Positions 22,049 through 34,599 are shown, counted from the stretch's first letter. The stretch is DNA of 64,000 nucleotides from Gnetum montanum (GCA_015680685.1 MNCI01007695.1:49275-113274), one strand, 5' to 3'. Made by a program: numbers and translations. The notes: generated by a model not told the origin, from the sequence alone.

Positions 22049-25000
22049 ATGAATCTCCTTTCATGGAATGTTCAAGGCCTTATTGGTAGGCTTCGACAGA
22101 AGCGAGTAGGCAACTTTATAACTAGTCTTAATATTGCCTTTTATTTCATTCTCCTTCAAGAAATTAAGATCTCAGCTAACCTTCTATCCTATTCCAGCCA
22201 TTGGTTTCTTCCTCACTCCTCAATCCTAGCGAAGTCCCATGCGAGTGGGAAAGGAGGGAAAACCATTCTCCTCTCACCCTACTGGAAAACTAAAATCCTT
22301 CAAAGTGGTTCTGATTCTAGGCATAGAGTTTCCTGGGCCACCTTCTCATCCCTGCATCACCCTTTTGGCATTTGCTTGATATATGCCCCAAATGAATCCA
22401 CAAAACGGGCTCTCCTTTGGCAAGAACTTGCAACTTCTCTTCCCCCAATGCCTTGGATATTTAGAGGAGATTTTACTATGGTAGAATTTCCTCAAGATAA
22501 GCTTAGAGGGGTGTTTCTTCAACTGCCCAATCTTGAGTATCAGACTTGGTCCACCTTTAAGAAAACATTTTACCTCTCTAATGGGGCAGAAAACTCCATG
22601 TGCATTCCCCTCCATAGATTTACTTGGAGCAATCTCCGTCTTGGATAGGTTCACATTGGCAGTAGGTTAGATAGGTTCTATTTCTCCACCCTTTCCTTTT
22701 TGTAAGCCTTCTCTGCCACTATAGTTCATCACCATGCCACCTTATCTGACCATCTTCCTATCTCCATATCTATGAAGATTCATGGTAGCCGTAATCGACA
22801 AAAATTCTATCTTTTCCGACTACACAACAACTATTTTTCTTCCCCAATTTCCCAACTTCTTTTATCCAACCTTTGGAATGCCAAACCTAGGCCCCTAAAT
22901 TAGGTGGGTTGGATTAATTGGTGGCATCATGCTTCATGTCGAGTGAGAAACTTTGCTCGTTCGTATGGTAGGGCAATGGTTTCTCAAGCCAAACATGAAT
23001 ACAACAAAATTCACCTCACTATTAAACATCTCACTAATAAACTAGCTCAAGATCCCTTCAATACTCTAGTTCACGAGGAGCTAGCTAGAGCATGTGTTTC
23101 CTTCCAACATTGGGAAGTGTACCAAGCACAAACTGCCTTAACTAAAAGTTGGCTCACTTGGTTAAATATTCAAGATGAACACTATAAGGAATTTTTTAAG
23201 TATCTCAATACTGCTTCCCCTTCACATGCTATTGACAAAATCTCATGTGATGGTACCACCATTACTGACCACAATAGTATCCTCTCTTTTCTTAAGAATC
23301 ACTACGAAACCCTTTTTGCAGCTACCCCAATGGACATCTCTTCATTCAAGGCTACCACCCTTGATTATCCTTGCCTTATTAATCCCACTATGCTACAAGG
23401 TCTTGACATTGATATCACTCTAGTGGAGCTACAGGAGGCCTGTTCCAAGTTAAGTCAGGGAAAGGCTCTTGCTTATGATGGTTTTCCCATGAAATTTTTT
23501 CAAAATCATTGGGATTTGATGGGAAAGGATCTTTTGCAGGTCATTAACGAGGCTCTCTTAACTAGTTCCCTTGGGCCAAATCTAAATCAAGGGGTAATTC
23601 ATCTTCTTCCCAAGTCTGGGGATCTAACCGATATCTCCAATTGGCATCCCATAATTCTTCTCAATGTAGTGTATAAAATTTTGGCAAAGTGCCTTGCCTT
23701 ACGGCTAAAAAAAATTCTTGGCCAGATCATATCTTCACAACAAACAGGATCTGTTCCTAGTAGTTATATTTTAGACAATGTGGTTGAGGCGTGGGAAGGT
23801 CTCAAATGCGCTAAGGATGATGGACAAGATATTCTCCTTGTGAAACTTGATTACACCAAGGCTTATGACAACATTAAGTGGGGTTTTATCTTGCAGACTA
23901 TGACCAAACTTGGTTTTGAACCTAAGTTCTTACATATGGTGAAATGCTTATTCTCAGATGCTATAGCAAGAATTTCCACTACCTTTGGCATTACCTCTCC
24001 CTTTCCAATACATAGGCCTATGCAGCAAGGTTGTCCTCTCACCCCCTATCTCTTTATCATCACATCAGACTTTCTTTGTCATCAAATCAACTTGGACATT
24101 CAAACTAAAGTTCTCACTGGGGTCTACCTTTCTTCCTCTCAATAACAGCTTCTCAATATGCACTTTGTCGATGACTCCTTTTTTCTAGTTCAAAACATAG
24201 TCGCTAGCTTGCACCACCTCTTGTCAAGGGTGGAGCGATATTTCACACTCTTAGGTTCCACAATTAATTGGAATAAATCCTCTATTTATAGCTTTAAGGG
24301 AAATTACAAACATGTGACCAACTATAATTGGAAGCAACTTCAGGATCAAGACATGGTTAAGATTCTAGGAATCCCTTTCCATTATAGAGGTTCAACATCT
24401 ATTCTCTAGGAGTGGGTTATTTATTAAATTCAAAAGAAACTCAACAAATGGAAAACTAAACCCCAATACCTTGTATGTAAGTCCATATGTGCATCCATAC
24501 ATGTGTATTACTCTTCATGTTGGGCCCCCTCCCAAGCTGCCTACTAGAAGCTAGAATGGTTATTCTGTGACTTTATGTGGTCCTCCAAGGATTCTTAGAA
24601 ATGATTTCATCGAGTCACTTGGAATATTGTTACTCTCCCTAAGAATAAGGGTGGCTTAGGTCTTTTGAACTACTATAAGCAAGGAATTACCATGGTTGTT
24701 AAGTGGTTGGTATAGCATTTAGATGCCTAAGATATTATAGGGACCCTCCTCCAATTAAGGCTTCATCAAGAATTTCCTAAAAATAAGCTCCTCTAGAAAG
24801 GCATCCATTTTGTCAATTGGATCCTTTCCCCTCTCACTATCATTCTTCCTAGATCTCATGTTTTCAAAAGCATCTAGAGGGCTTGGAAAATTCTACATAC
24901 TCACATTAACTAGACTAACATTATGATCAATGCTACTATCCTCTCTAGAGTGTGTCCGTGGTGGTTACCTCTGTCACCCACTCTTCTGGCTATCACAAAT

Positions 25001-25747
25001 GCTAATGTGGCTACCTCGTGGTACTGGAAGGATTTCATTTCCTTGAATTGTCTTAGGCTAGCTAGTTGTTGGATTTTGGGGGTCGAGTTTAACACTTTGT
25101 ATGGGGAGTCAGCTGCAATGAACCATTGGCTAGTTCAAATTTACTCTTTTCTCAACAGTCATTGGCAACTTGATGTTACAATGCAAAGCCTTTTTCATGG
25201 CCTTCAATGGCTTAATGGGGTTAAACTCTTGCCCTATCGGCCATATTTCCCCTTTCATCTCATGCATGACCCATCTGAAGTCATTCAATGTTCCAATAAG
25301 TATTGGCACAAACAAGAGTCAGTAACATTTTGGATCCCTCTCTTCCAACATATTTGAAAACTTACAACCCTTCCCAAAATTAAGTAGTTCCTTTGGTGTC
25401 TCCTCCACCATGGTCTACCTATTGGAAAACGTTTAGAATATTTGGGGATTCCCAATCCCAATTTCCCTCTATGTGGTGGACAAGATGACTTTTTCCATGT
25501 ATTTTGGCATTGTCCCTTTGCTCAACATGTGTGGCAGTGGGCTTCCAAAGCTTTTCCATCATACAATCTATCTCAAGAGGATGCCATATTCATATTCTTG
25601 AACATTAGTTTTGTTAATCTTAATTTTCTGTGGAAAGTTATTAGACCTACTATTTTATATTATATTTGGAAGCGAAGATGCAATGTTTTATTTCAAAAGA
25701 TAGATTATTCTAATAATTGTTTGCTCACCAGGTTGGAGAAGTTGTAG
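22049..25747 (+). pseudogene. LINE B ORF2: endonuclease, reverse transcriptase and zf-RVT, one frame with stops
   Basis: The protein nicks target DNA and primes reverse transcription there. The endonuclease covers about 22049-22790: it starts LLSWNVQGL, has LQEIK and YAPNE, a GDFT block where GDFN is usual, and SDHLPI near 22750. RT covers about 23400-24400 with KLDYTKAYD, QQGCPLTPYLF and FVDD (usually FADD) at about 24167. GGLGLLNYYK follows near 24650. zf-RVT (about 25350-25530) has LPKIK, CGGQDDFFHVFWHCPF and ends in an ILYYIWKRRCN region. All these pieces lie in one reading frame over 3.7 kb; I found only in-frame stops (for example after 22645, at 24143 and several between 24407 and 24912) and no frameshift. 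Confidence 0.88.
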
Positions 25748-26199
25748 ATTTTTCACCTCACCCATTTTCAACTCACATCTCAAGCATCCAAGTTCAATCT
25801 GGATAGTCATCAATTGGTTCATCTCTTGTAGCTATGGGAAAGACTTGTGTGTTTTAGTTACACTTAGCATCAGTAATCTCTGCAAGGAAGCTTTTCCTTT
25901 TCATTATGTGGAGTCACCATTGGAACTCTCTCTATCCTTAATTGAGAGCTCTTTGCCTCATCTAATTCTATGTCATTCTATTTTGTAACAAGCCAGTATG
26001 TGTGGACGTTTGGTTGTGCCGCAACTAGGGTTTCCCCCTTTAATACTTATTTATTTATAAGGTGTTTCCTAAGTTTCATTCACAATGCTCTTAAATTTCC
26101 TTTCCCCTTAACCCTATGAATTATTCAAGTTGTTGTAATTGATGCACCTTTAATTTCAATAAAACTTCTTTTCGGGGTCCGACACATCCCCCGCCCCCC

Positions 26200-26216
26200 C
26201 AAATAAGTCGGCTAGG
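26200..26216. repeat. Probable target-site duplication of LINE B, right
   Basis: CAAATAAGTCGGCTAGG, one mismatch to 20495-20511. Confidence 0.7.
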
Positions 26217-28560
26217 CCTACCCAAAAACTGTCCATAGTCCCACGCAATGCAGCTTTCATGACTAGCAATAACACAATGGTTGACAAACACCGACGATGA
26301 CTAAGACATCATTAGAGTTATGACTAGACTAGATTGGAAGCAACTCAAGTCTCAACTCTCAACAATCTCCGTTATTTGTCCATAATTGTTGATTTCTCGA
26401 CTATTTCATTATACACCTGAAATGATGTTGGCAACATGAAATTGGACCTCCTTGCTTCTCCATGTTACACATTTTTCAATTTTGAAATTCGAATCTTGAG
26501 TAGTCCAGGAAGAAAATATAAGAAACTATATACACATTCTCGCAAATCATTAATTATGAATAATTTTCTATTTGCAAAGCCCTATTGGCTGATGCCTTGG
26601 TCTTAGTATTCCTATATCTTTATTTCTCAATTTTCCCAAATTCAAAACTAAAACAAACCTTTCACTTTCCCATGTTTCCAAATTTGAATACTTGCTTTTT
26701 GTAATTATTTTTTGTCATTGTCCTTTTTTTCTATATTATACATAGGTTGACATGGATGAAGCATTTTGGGTTTTGAATTAAATGCTTGTTAAAGTATTGC
26801 AACCTCAAATTTTCATATAGAACATGATTGTAATCTATCTTTTTGATCAAGTGATCATTAACAAGGATACAAGGTTTTTAACATTTGAGATGAGGATAGG
26901 ATATTTGTGTTTCATAAAATATGTAAATTCATTCATTTCTGGTGCATAGTTTCTAATATTCAAGGACAAATATTAATTCCTCTAATTGTCCTCCCAACAT
27001 AATTGTCATGTTTAGCACAATGAAAAATTTCAATCTAATAATTAATATCATTATTTTTGTAACAAATGCTTATCATTTTACAATTATTGACTTTGTGGAT
27101 TTTTCCTCCCAACATATAGACAACATTAACAATGATAACTAATATTGATAAAGAATTTTACACATAAGATTGATGACTTCCAAAAAATCTAATTTGACAT
27201 TCAAATTGTTTAAATTTATTAATTTTTAAGTTGCATTTTTGTAGCATCTTTGTTTTAGCCAAAGAGAACCAAGTTGAACCTTTGATATTGAAAAAGTTAG
27301 TTCCATCTTTTACAAAATACTTTAGAAACAAATATAAACACACATGCTACATTATAAGATATTTCATATATAGAACATTTCTAAAAAAGGTTTAATAAAG
27401 TTAATGAATGAGTATCAAGTCCTATATTTTATTTAAAATTTTTACAAGAGGATTCCATTGACAAAGGAATGACTATCTCAAATAGGATCATGGGTGAGAT
27501 AAGAGAAACTTACTAAGATTTTATGGTAATGAAATTGGTAGATCCATCCTCAGCAAAAAAAGGAGTACACCAACCCACTACATCCATCCCCATTGTATAT
27601 GTCCCTATCCAAGATCTATAAACTTCAATTCAATGTTTGCATTATGCACTTGTTTTCTCAAAATAGAGTTATATATTTAAGATATTGCTTATGATAAGGC
27701 CTTTGAGACACATATACTACACATTGACAAGGGTGTTGCAAGATGAAAGCTTCTCATAAAGTAGTGTGTTTACTAAAGTTAGAGAGTATCCTTTGAAACA
27801 TTATACATTTATAGAATCTGAAAAGGATATATAAGAACAAGAAGGAAATCACATTCCCTAAAGTAGAAACATCAGAATTTTATGCAAATATGACATAAAA
27901 AATGACATTGGATAAATTTCATAAGAGAAATATTAAAGAACCACTAAAGTCAAATGAAGGATTTAAGTAAATGCGTAGAAGTAAACGAATATGAATAGAG
28001 ACATATATAGCTTTTAAAAGATTTTTTTCCTTAAATAAAATTAGCACTAACATACTTTTCTGTGCTTTCTTGAAATGATTGACTAGGGCATGGGATATGT
28101 CTTAGCCAATTGACTAGTTAGGCTTGTTACTTATTGAATTCATGGCATATGCTAAGAACAAGATGCATACTAGTAGAACCATAGTGCAACTATCCATTTC
28201 GACTACAGCCTCTAAAAATCAAATTCATCATCATCAAATAATAAGCCTCACAATTACTGCACACAAATGTACCTAAAGACCTTCAATAGACATTAGAAGT
28301 TGTTGTCTATAAAAATTTGATATGTCAAAACTAATATCAAACAAATATTAAATAAAATGTAATTTAGAAAAACATTAACACCAAAACCAAAAAAATCTCT
28401 TTACAAGCTCAAATAAAGAGTTTCCTACAATGTACCTTAACAAAAGAGATGTACATTTTCTTAATTCATCTATAATGAGCTATAAATTTTTTAAAAAACA
28501 TTTCTAGACATTTATCTAATAAAAAAGTGAAAAATCATATGTATATATATATAAATACTA
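26217..28560. other. AT-rich sequence, nothing recognised
   Basis: Only short chance frames occur. Parts near 27430-28000 have a worn coding look (many A-rich codons with scattered stops) but no motif could be placed. A TATATATATA run lies near 28540. Confidence 0.4.
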
Positions 28561-28577
28561 ATTCCCATTAAGCCTAA

Positions 28578-29330
28578 TTAGAAAGTTGTCACAATGAATT
28601 TCATAAAAATCTGTATGGATTTTATTATTTCAGTGACATTTAATCTTGGCGTTGAAAACAAACTTATAGAAACAGAAGACAAACAAATGTTGAGCAATTT
28701 CCCCTTCCACCATAGAGTTTGATGTGCTTTCTGAATGGCTTTAAAGTGGTTGAGGGGAACAAAGGCTGCAAGAACTAAAATAATGCCCATAATGCATATA
28801 ATGGAGAGTAGCAATGTCAAATGATGAAATTTTCTATTATCAAGTATTTTTTTACTCTCAACAATTCAAATTTCAAATTTTAAGATTGAAGCATGGGCAA
28901 GAAAGCCAAATTTAATGTTGTTGAGGACATCGTTGTAGTTCTGCAATGAAACATCCGGAATTTGCAGGGGCATTCTACCAAAGTAGATTTGGGTTGTGTT
29001 GATGCGTAAATTTTGGACACGCTGCCAACACCTGTGAAAACTCATTTTACGAGACTTTCGCCTAGGGTGCCTCCTGTATGGGTACGGAAAGCCAGGAATA
29101 GTCTCAGCTGGAAAGGGCTATGTGACAAAATAATAATAATAATATTTTTAAGCAAAATATTAAAAACTTAAATTTAATAAGAATATTGAAAAGTTAAATA
29201 ATTTGTGCAATTTAAAAGAGTACAATAAATAATTCAAAATAAAATGCAAATAATAATATTGAAAACTGTAAAAGTTATTTACCACCGCGGCAGCTTCTTC
29301 ACTTGGAGATGGCAGAGAGAAAAATTTGTC
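28578..29330 (-). pseudogene. Unrecognised two-exon reading frame with a membrane segment
   Basis: On the minus strand an open stretch ending SPSEEAAAV stops at 29283 with donor GTAAAT. A 165-base T-rich intron ends TTTGTCACATAG at 29118, and the frame continues in phase from 29117 as PFPAETIPGFPYPYRR, a basic segment, then an IYFGRMPLQIPDV region. One TGA (28866-28868) interrupts it; the same frame goes on through a hydrophobic stretch LLLSIICIMGIILVLAAFV to a stop near 28578. I do not recognise the family. The upstream start was not found; a TAG precedes the first exon part near 29332. A truncated LTR promoter on the same strand lies about 450 bases upstream. It may be a small gene, a retroelement leader ORF or a gene relic. 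Confidence 0.4.
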
Positions 29331-29754
29331 CTATTGTTTGAAAGCAAATAAATAAAGAACAAAACGATGTGCATACAACCTATCTTTGCCAGGTTTATGT
29401 TTATAGGTAGAAAGAAAGACTTCTACTGACACCCCTCACGGTGTCCGCGTTGGCACTGCCACTGTTGGGCGTTGGTCTCTATCGCATGGGTAGAAATGAA
29501 AAAGAAAAGAAAAGAAAACGTGTCTCTTTCTATCTGAGAAAATAGAAATCCGTCGAAAACAATTGTTACTGCAGGGCAAGCACATTGTCATCTGCAATCT
29601 GTCTACAATTGCTGTTGATGTTCACTGTGCATTTCACGCTCCTGCCGTGTTCTGTCGCCTGCCAGTAGAAGAGAGAAGACTACCGAAAATGCCTCCGCTA
29701 TCAGTGTTGCCTGGCAGCAGAATAGAAAATGGTTGCAATAGACTCTCTAGCTCC
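29331..29754 (-). other. GC-richer stretch between the LTR promoter remnant and the unrecognised frame
   Basis: The base composition is less AT-rich than its surroundings. On the minus strand a polypyrimidine tract (about 29520-29480) followed by CGATAG near 29480 could be a splice acceptor. The plus-strand open stretch 29563-29790 has no recognisable family. Nothing firm can be called. Confidence 0.3.
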
Positions 29755-30135
29755 TCCCTCTGTTTATGTGAATTGACAGGGTATTTATAGGGTTGGACCG
29801 GGCTCGGGCACGAAATTTAAGAATGGAATCAATGGCTGTGAGATGAGAGGAAAGCAAATTTAGCGACATGTGTCCCATGTATAGTTGGCACGAGTTGGAT
29901 GTGTGTTGAATAGTTGCATTCTTTGACCAAGTTCAATGTATCTGTGTTGGATAGTTGTGCACGAGTTGGATGTGTGTTGGATAGTTGTATTCTTTGACCA
30001 GGTTCAATGTATCTATGTTGAATAGTTGTGCACGAGTTAGATGTGTGTTGGATAGTTGCATTCTTTGACCAGGTACATTGCATTTTACAATTTATGAGTT
30101 ATTCAAACTCATGAAAGTACATTTAATTTAAACCA
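29755..30135 (-). repeat. Truncated LTR (U3/promoter part) related to element 1, minus strand
   Basis: Read on the minus strand, the order of blocks matches about 1615-1855 of element 1: TGTACTTTCATGAG, CAATGTACCTGGTCAAA, ATCCAACACACATC, GGACACATGTCG, CTTTCCTCTCATCTCACAGCC, ATTGATTCCATTC and CCCTATAAATACCCTGTCAA. Homology stops just after the TATA region, so R/U5 is missing. TATAAATA lies at 29789-29782. Confidence 0.8.
29878..30080 (-). repeat. 71-bp tandem repeat, about three copies, in the truncated LTR
   Basis: ATTCTTTGACCA starts at 29918, 29989 and 30060 (plus strand), spacing 71. Each unit includes CACGAGTTGGATGTGTGTTG and GTTCAATGTATC. Element 1 has a single equivalent of this unit. 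Confidence 0.88.
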
Positions 30136-30591
30136 TGAGGGCTTGACATGTCAATATTGTACCACTTCTGATTTTTTTTTTTTTTTTTTGAAAAACAGAC
30201 AAATCAAAAACAATGAGAAATGAGAAATGGGCATGGGAATGGTATGGATGAGAATAAGATGAAATGGAATGGCATAGCATGAGATGTTATGAGTATTGCA
30301 CAGAAGCTTGACTATACTAAAGCGGCTCCATGCTGCTTTTGCATGTTCCAAGTCTTTGAACTTTCATTATTATGATTATGATTTGATTTTGAGAAAATAA
30401 CCAAGTTTTTGTGCTTTCATTATTATTATTATTATAAGTTGATTGGAGAAAGCAACTCAACTCTCCAGTCAATAGACAATCCTTTCACCCAGCACGTGGT
30501 TTAGATTTTACTGTCAACTTTTTGTTTGTCACTGACACACCATTCTCTGCCCAATTCAAACTATTTAAACCTCCCTCCAACTTAATTTTAG
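30136..30591. other. Intergenic sequence before the receptor-like gene
   Basis: It contains a T homopolymer of about 18 bases (30172-30189) and an ATT microsatellite near 30420. CTATTTAAAC near 30560 may be a TATA-like element for the downstream gene. No coding evidence. Confidence 0.4.
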
Positions 30592-32240
30592 ATGACCCTC
30601 ACCAATTTCTTTTTCTGGACCAACGTGGCAATGGGTATGGGGATTAGAGCCGTTGTTCCAATTTTTGTATATTGTATTAAGAATTTTTTGGTGGGATCCT
30701 CTTTATGTTTTGCTTCTCCATCACTGCTTGATTTCCAAGCAACAATTGAGCATGATCCATTGCAGAGGCTTTCCAACTGGACTTCTAACAACTCTCACAA
30801 TCTCTGCACCAATTGGGCTGATGTCACCTGCTCCCCAATTTCTCCCAGGGTGGTGTCCATTGTTCTTCATAAACTTCCCGGCAGTCTTTGGAAGCTGGCT
30901 CATGTTGAGCAAGTGATAATATATGCAGCCAGCCTCACAGGATCCATACCAAAACACTTGTGCAAACACTTGTGCAGCTTAACAAAGTTATAAAAATTGC
31001 AGGTGGTTGCTAATCTAAGTGGAAGCATCCCAAGATGCATAGGCCGTATGAAGATGCTCACTGTGTTGTCTCTCCGAGATAACAGATTGAGCGGTGAAAT
31101 TCCAACAAGCATAGGCAATTTGAAGCAGCTCTGTATCTGGAAACATGCTCATGGGCAACATTTCAGAAAGCATCAGCACCTGCAAGCAGCTCACCTATTT
31201 GTTGCTGGGCCGCAATAATTTGAGTGGGATGCTTAATGTGTCGTTCCCGTCATCATTGACTTCCATATCTGCTTTTTCTAATAGCTTGGTGGGATCCGTG
31301 TCAAAATCATTGATGAATTGCAGGAATGTCTCGGTGCTTGAATTTGGAAGAAACAATCTGAGCGGTCTGCTCCCGCATTATTTAAAGGAAATGAAAGAGC
31401 TCAGAGTGTTGGTTTTGAGCCATAATCAGTTCCATGGATCTATTCCAGCGTGGATGGTGGATTTCCCAGTTCTGAAAATATTGGACTTGTCCAACAATCA
31501 ATTTCATGGTCAGATTCCATCTCATCTGCAAATGCTAAAGAGATTCCAAATATCTTGGAATGGCACCGAATGATACATTAGGCATGCTGAGAGATGGTAC
31601 TTATTATAGGGTCAGGACCAGTACTGTGGGAACGAGGTTTATGGTAAAAGATGTGGAACTTACTATGCAGGAGTTGATAATAAAGAACAATGTGATAGAT
31701 CTGTCTTGCAATAGCCTGATTGGGCAGAGTCCAGAGGGTATTGGGGGTCTCAGCGGTCTAAGGCTGCTAAATTTATCTCGTAACAGATTGACAGGCAACA
31801 TTCCTGTGGTTATTGGAAATCTAAGCAACTTGAAAGAAATGGATTTGAATTCTAATAAGTTATCGGAGAGAATACTTCCAAGTCTAGTAGGTTTGAACTT
31901 TCTAAGCACTTTCAATGTGTACAACAATGAACTTTGTGGAAATACCCCTGTTAGTGGCCAGTTCTCCACATTTGATGAAACTGCATTTTCAAATAACAAG
32001 TGTTTATGTGGATATTCTCCAAAGCATTCATGCCTTGACCAACAACCACAGAAACCAGCATCGCTAAACAAAGCAAGCAAACCCAATGAAGGCAGCAAAG
32101 AAGGATGGTGGAGGTGGGTGGATAGAAAATGTTCATTGTTAGCACTGAGATTAGGATTTGGTTTATCTTATGGAGCTACCATTGCTGTTTATGTTCACTG
32201 GGATGCTTGGCCCCGACTATGTGCCACTTATTTGTCCTAG
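30592..32240 (+). pseudogene. Leucine-rich-repeat receptor-like protein (RLP), broken and shortened
   Basis: RLPs are plasma-membrane proteins with extracellular LRRs, used in defence or development, and they signal through partner kinases. The N-terminus has a hydrophobic stretch and an LRRNT block (SLLDFQATIEHDP ... LSNW, about 30720-30790). LRRs follow with LSGEIP, LSGLLP, FHGSIP, FHGQIP and LTGNIP cores. Near the end a typical VIDLSCNSL ... LRLLNLSRN run, an LCG cap (about 31935-32030), an acidic/basic spacer, a membrane segment (about 32140-32200) and a very short tail without kinase are seen. An in-frame TAA at 30991, a one-base shift near 31140 and another near 31555 break it. Only about ten repeats remain, roughly half the usual number, so an internal deletion is likely. 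Confidence 0.85.
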
Positions 32241-32282
32241 ATTAATGCATGTAATATTTGCCTATTTGGGACATGATGCAGA

Positions 32283-32398
32283 CGCGATGGTGGTATCATA
32301 ACATACTTGTGAAAATGGTTTCAGCTTATTAATGTACCTGCGCGATGGTGGTATCATAACAGACTTGTGAAAATGGTTTCAGCTTCTTAATGTACCTG
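32283..32398. repeat. 58-bp tandem duplication downstream of the RLP
   Basis: CGCGATGGTGGTATCATAAC begins at 32283 and again at 32341; the two 58-base units differ at two positions. It lies in what would be the 3' UTR. Confidence 0.88.
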
Positions 32399-33700
32399 AA
32401 ACTTTGGTTTAAATAATTAGGTTGCATCTGATCAACATGCTTATTAGATTGCACATAGCATGATAGCCAACCTTCTTATAGTATGCACGCACTGTCATAC
32501 CAGTTGTATAAGCCAAAGTTCTTGATCTTCAACTGTTTCTTCTTGGCGTATTTGAGCAATTGCTCTTTCCTTGATTTCAGAAATACAAAGTTTTTGTTCG
32601 TTTTGGTGTTCCGTCCAAAATTACATTGTAGTACCAAATGTGTAATGCTGTCAACAGTGAATAAATACACAGTGGACAATATATTTAGTTGGTTTTTTGT
32701 TACTTCCAGCAATGAATTCGGGCAGGGGAGGATAAAATGTCATTTCAAGCCAGAAACGTCAGAGTTAGAAATCCTTTCTAACTTTAATGGTTTTACAGGG
32801 AACTCAAGAAATATAAAATCCTTGCATTTGCCTTGCAAATGTTTGCATTGAAGGTATATATCAAATATCTTTCCAAAAACAGAATAACAGTAGTAATCTT
32901 AGCTGAAACAATCTTTATTTTGGCTGAGGGCCAATCATCAGCCAATCATCAGCCTGGTCTAAGAGATGAACTTTTCATAGAAATTATTATTTGTGATAGT
33001 TCAACTACTTTGTAACTGGTATTTTGTCCTTAGAAAATCAATTCTCATTGAATCAATTTGAAAAATATAAAAAATCTCTTTACCAAATAATAGATATTTA
33101 TTCATAAATATTGAGCTAAATTAATTGTCTTATTTTTTAAAAAATGAAAGTAATGACCAAAAGACTCTCCATTCCATGCTTCATTAATCGTTGTCTATAT
33201 TTTTGGGCTAACCTATTGATGATAGATAAAATGCAAGTTTAATGAAAGTTTAACACAAGGCTTTTAGTAAAGATGATTTTTTCATGAAATTATACAAGTT
33301 TACAAATACCACACATTATCATGTAATTATAAGATTAATCACATCCAGCTCATACATTCACATAATCAAATATTCCAAATATCTCCTCTTGTGAGCGCTT
33401 ATTACTGGAGCTAAACACCTCATAACTAGAAGCACATACAAGATAGACTACCATAATATTCCAAGGTAAATAAGATCTAACAACTTTATGATGAGTAAGT
33501 AAAAACATGCATATACAATTTTTAAGACAAAGCAACACATCTTATCATGCTAAATATGTTAGCAAACCAAACTCAACCAACTATTTTTTTACCCAAACAT
33601 GTTGAAATTTGGCATATACCTCATTTCTTACCACAAGAGATCATGAACACAAGTTTGAGTTACAATATTCCTTGCTCATATTTAGCTAAGGGAGAGTTGA
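32399..33700. other. No recognised feature
   Basis: Short open stretches on both strands (for example 32483-32851) show no known motif. A small GCCAATCATCA duplication sits near 32930. Confidence 0.35.
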
Positions 33701-34599
33701 AGTGTGATGTTATGGAACTTGGGTGTCTTCTAATAAAAGCCTCAAAAGATTCCCCCTACACTTGTGGCATCTTGAATGAAAATCAATGATATAGGCTCCC
33801 CCTTCACATATGTAGATTCTAAAGCTCCCTTTGGGTCCTTCCAAATCAACTCGTTCTTTTCTCATGAAACAAATATCCTTGCAAATCAATGTTAAGATCA
33901 AGTGTTGAAAATACAATCTCCTATAAATAGTACTAATAGTTCCTCTAAAAAGCGACTTTAAAAGATTCATGATTTTTATCAAAGATACCAATTAAAAATC
34001 TTAAATATTCTAAGAGGAATGAGCTTTGATATCTTAGGAAAGCACAATAATGAATATTTCATCAAAAAATCTTCAGACCATGAATTACAAGCAAGGGTTA
34101 AGACCAAAAATCAAGATTTACAATAAATGCATTTCAATGTACCACTTAAAAACTATCATGCTCATATGCACATAAAAGATACCAAAAAGGTTCTCCTATA
34201 AGAACTGATTTAGAGATGAGATATCAAAAACAATTTAGACTTTCTAATATTGATACAAAATTTAGTAAGTAAGAAGTTAGAACCTTACCTTGACTTACCT
34301 TACTTGCAATTAAGACAAAGAAGACTAATGAAGTTTGAGATTAGGTCTTCTATCATGAAGTATCTCCTTACTTTTTGGTTCTTTTCCATTAGATTTTTTG
34401 TACAATGACTCTAATTTTTTGTGTTCTCCTTGATCACTTATTGTATTTGTCTCTTTGAGGAAATTTTCAATTCTCCATTTTTTTAATTTTTAGCTACTAC
34501 TATATGCAAAATATCCTTACCAAAACCTTTCTAACAAGACCAAGCATCAACCTTATTTTGATCATGAGGAAAATCTAGTAATTGTTTATTTCCACAATT

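Larger units (their letters stand above)
20512..26199 (+). mobile_element. LINE B: near full-length L1-type LINE (5.7 kb)
   Basis: The order is 5' leader (20512-20877), ORF1, ORF2 with endonuclease, RT and zf-RVT, then a 3' UTR with AATAAAA at about 26157. The element is bounded by a 17-base near-perfect direct repeat. The 3' end reads TTCGGGGTCCGACACATCCCCC and a C-run rather than a plain poly(A). ORF1 and ORF2 are dead by stop codons. Confidence 0.85.

Noticed and set aside
30592-32240. Receptor kinase rather than RLP
   Set aside because: The frame ends soon after the membrane segment and no kinase motif follows before 33000; the kinase fragment at 62.7 kb is too far away to belong to it.
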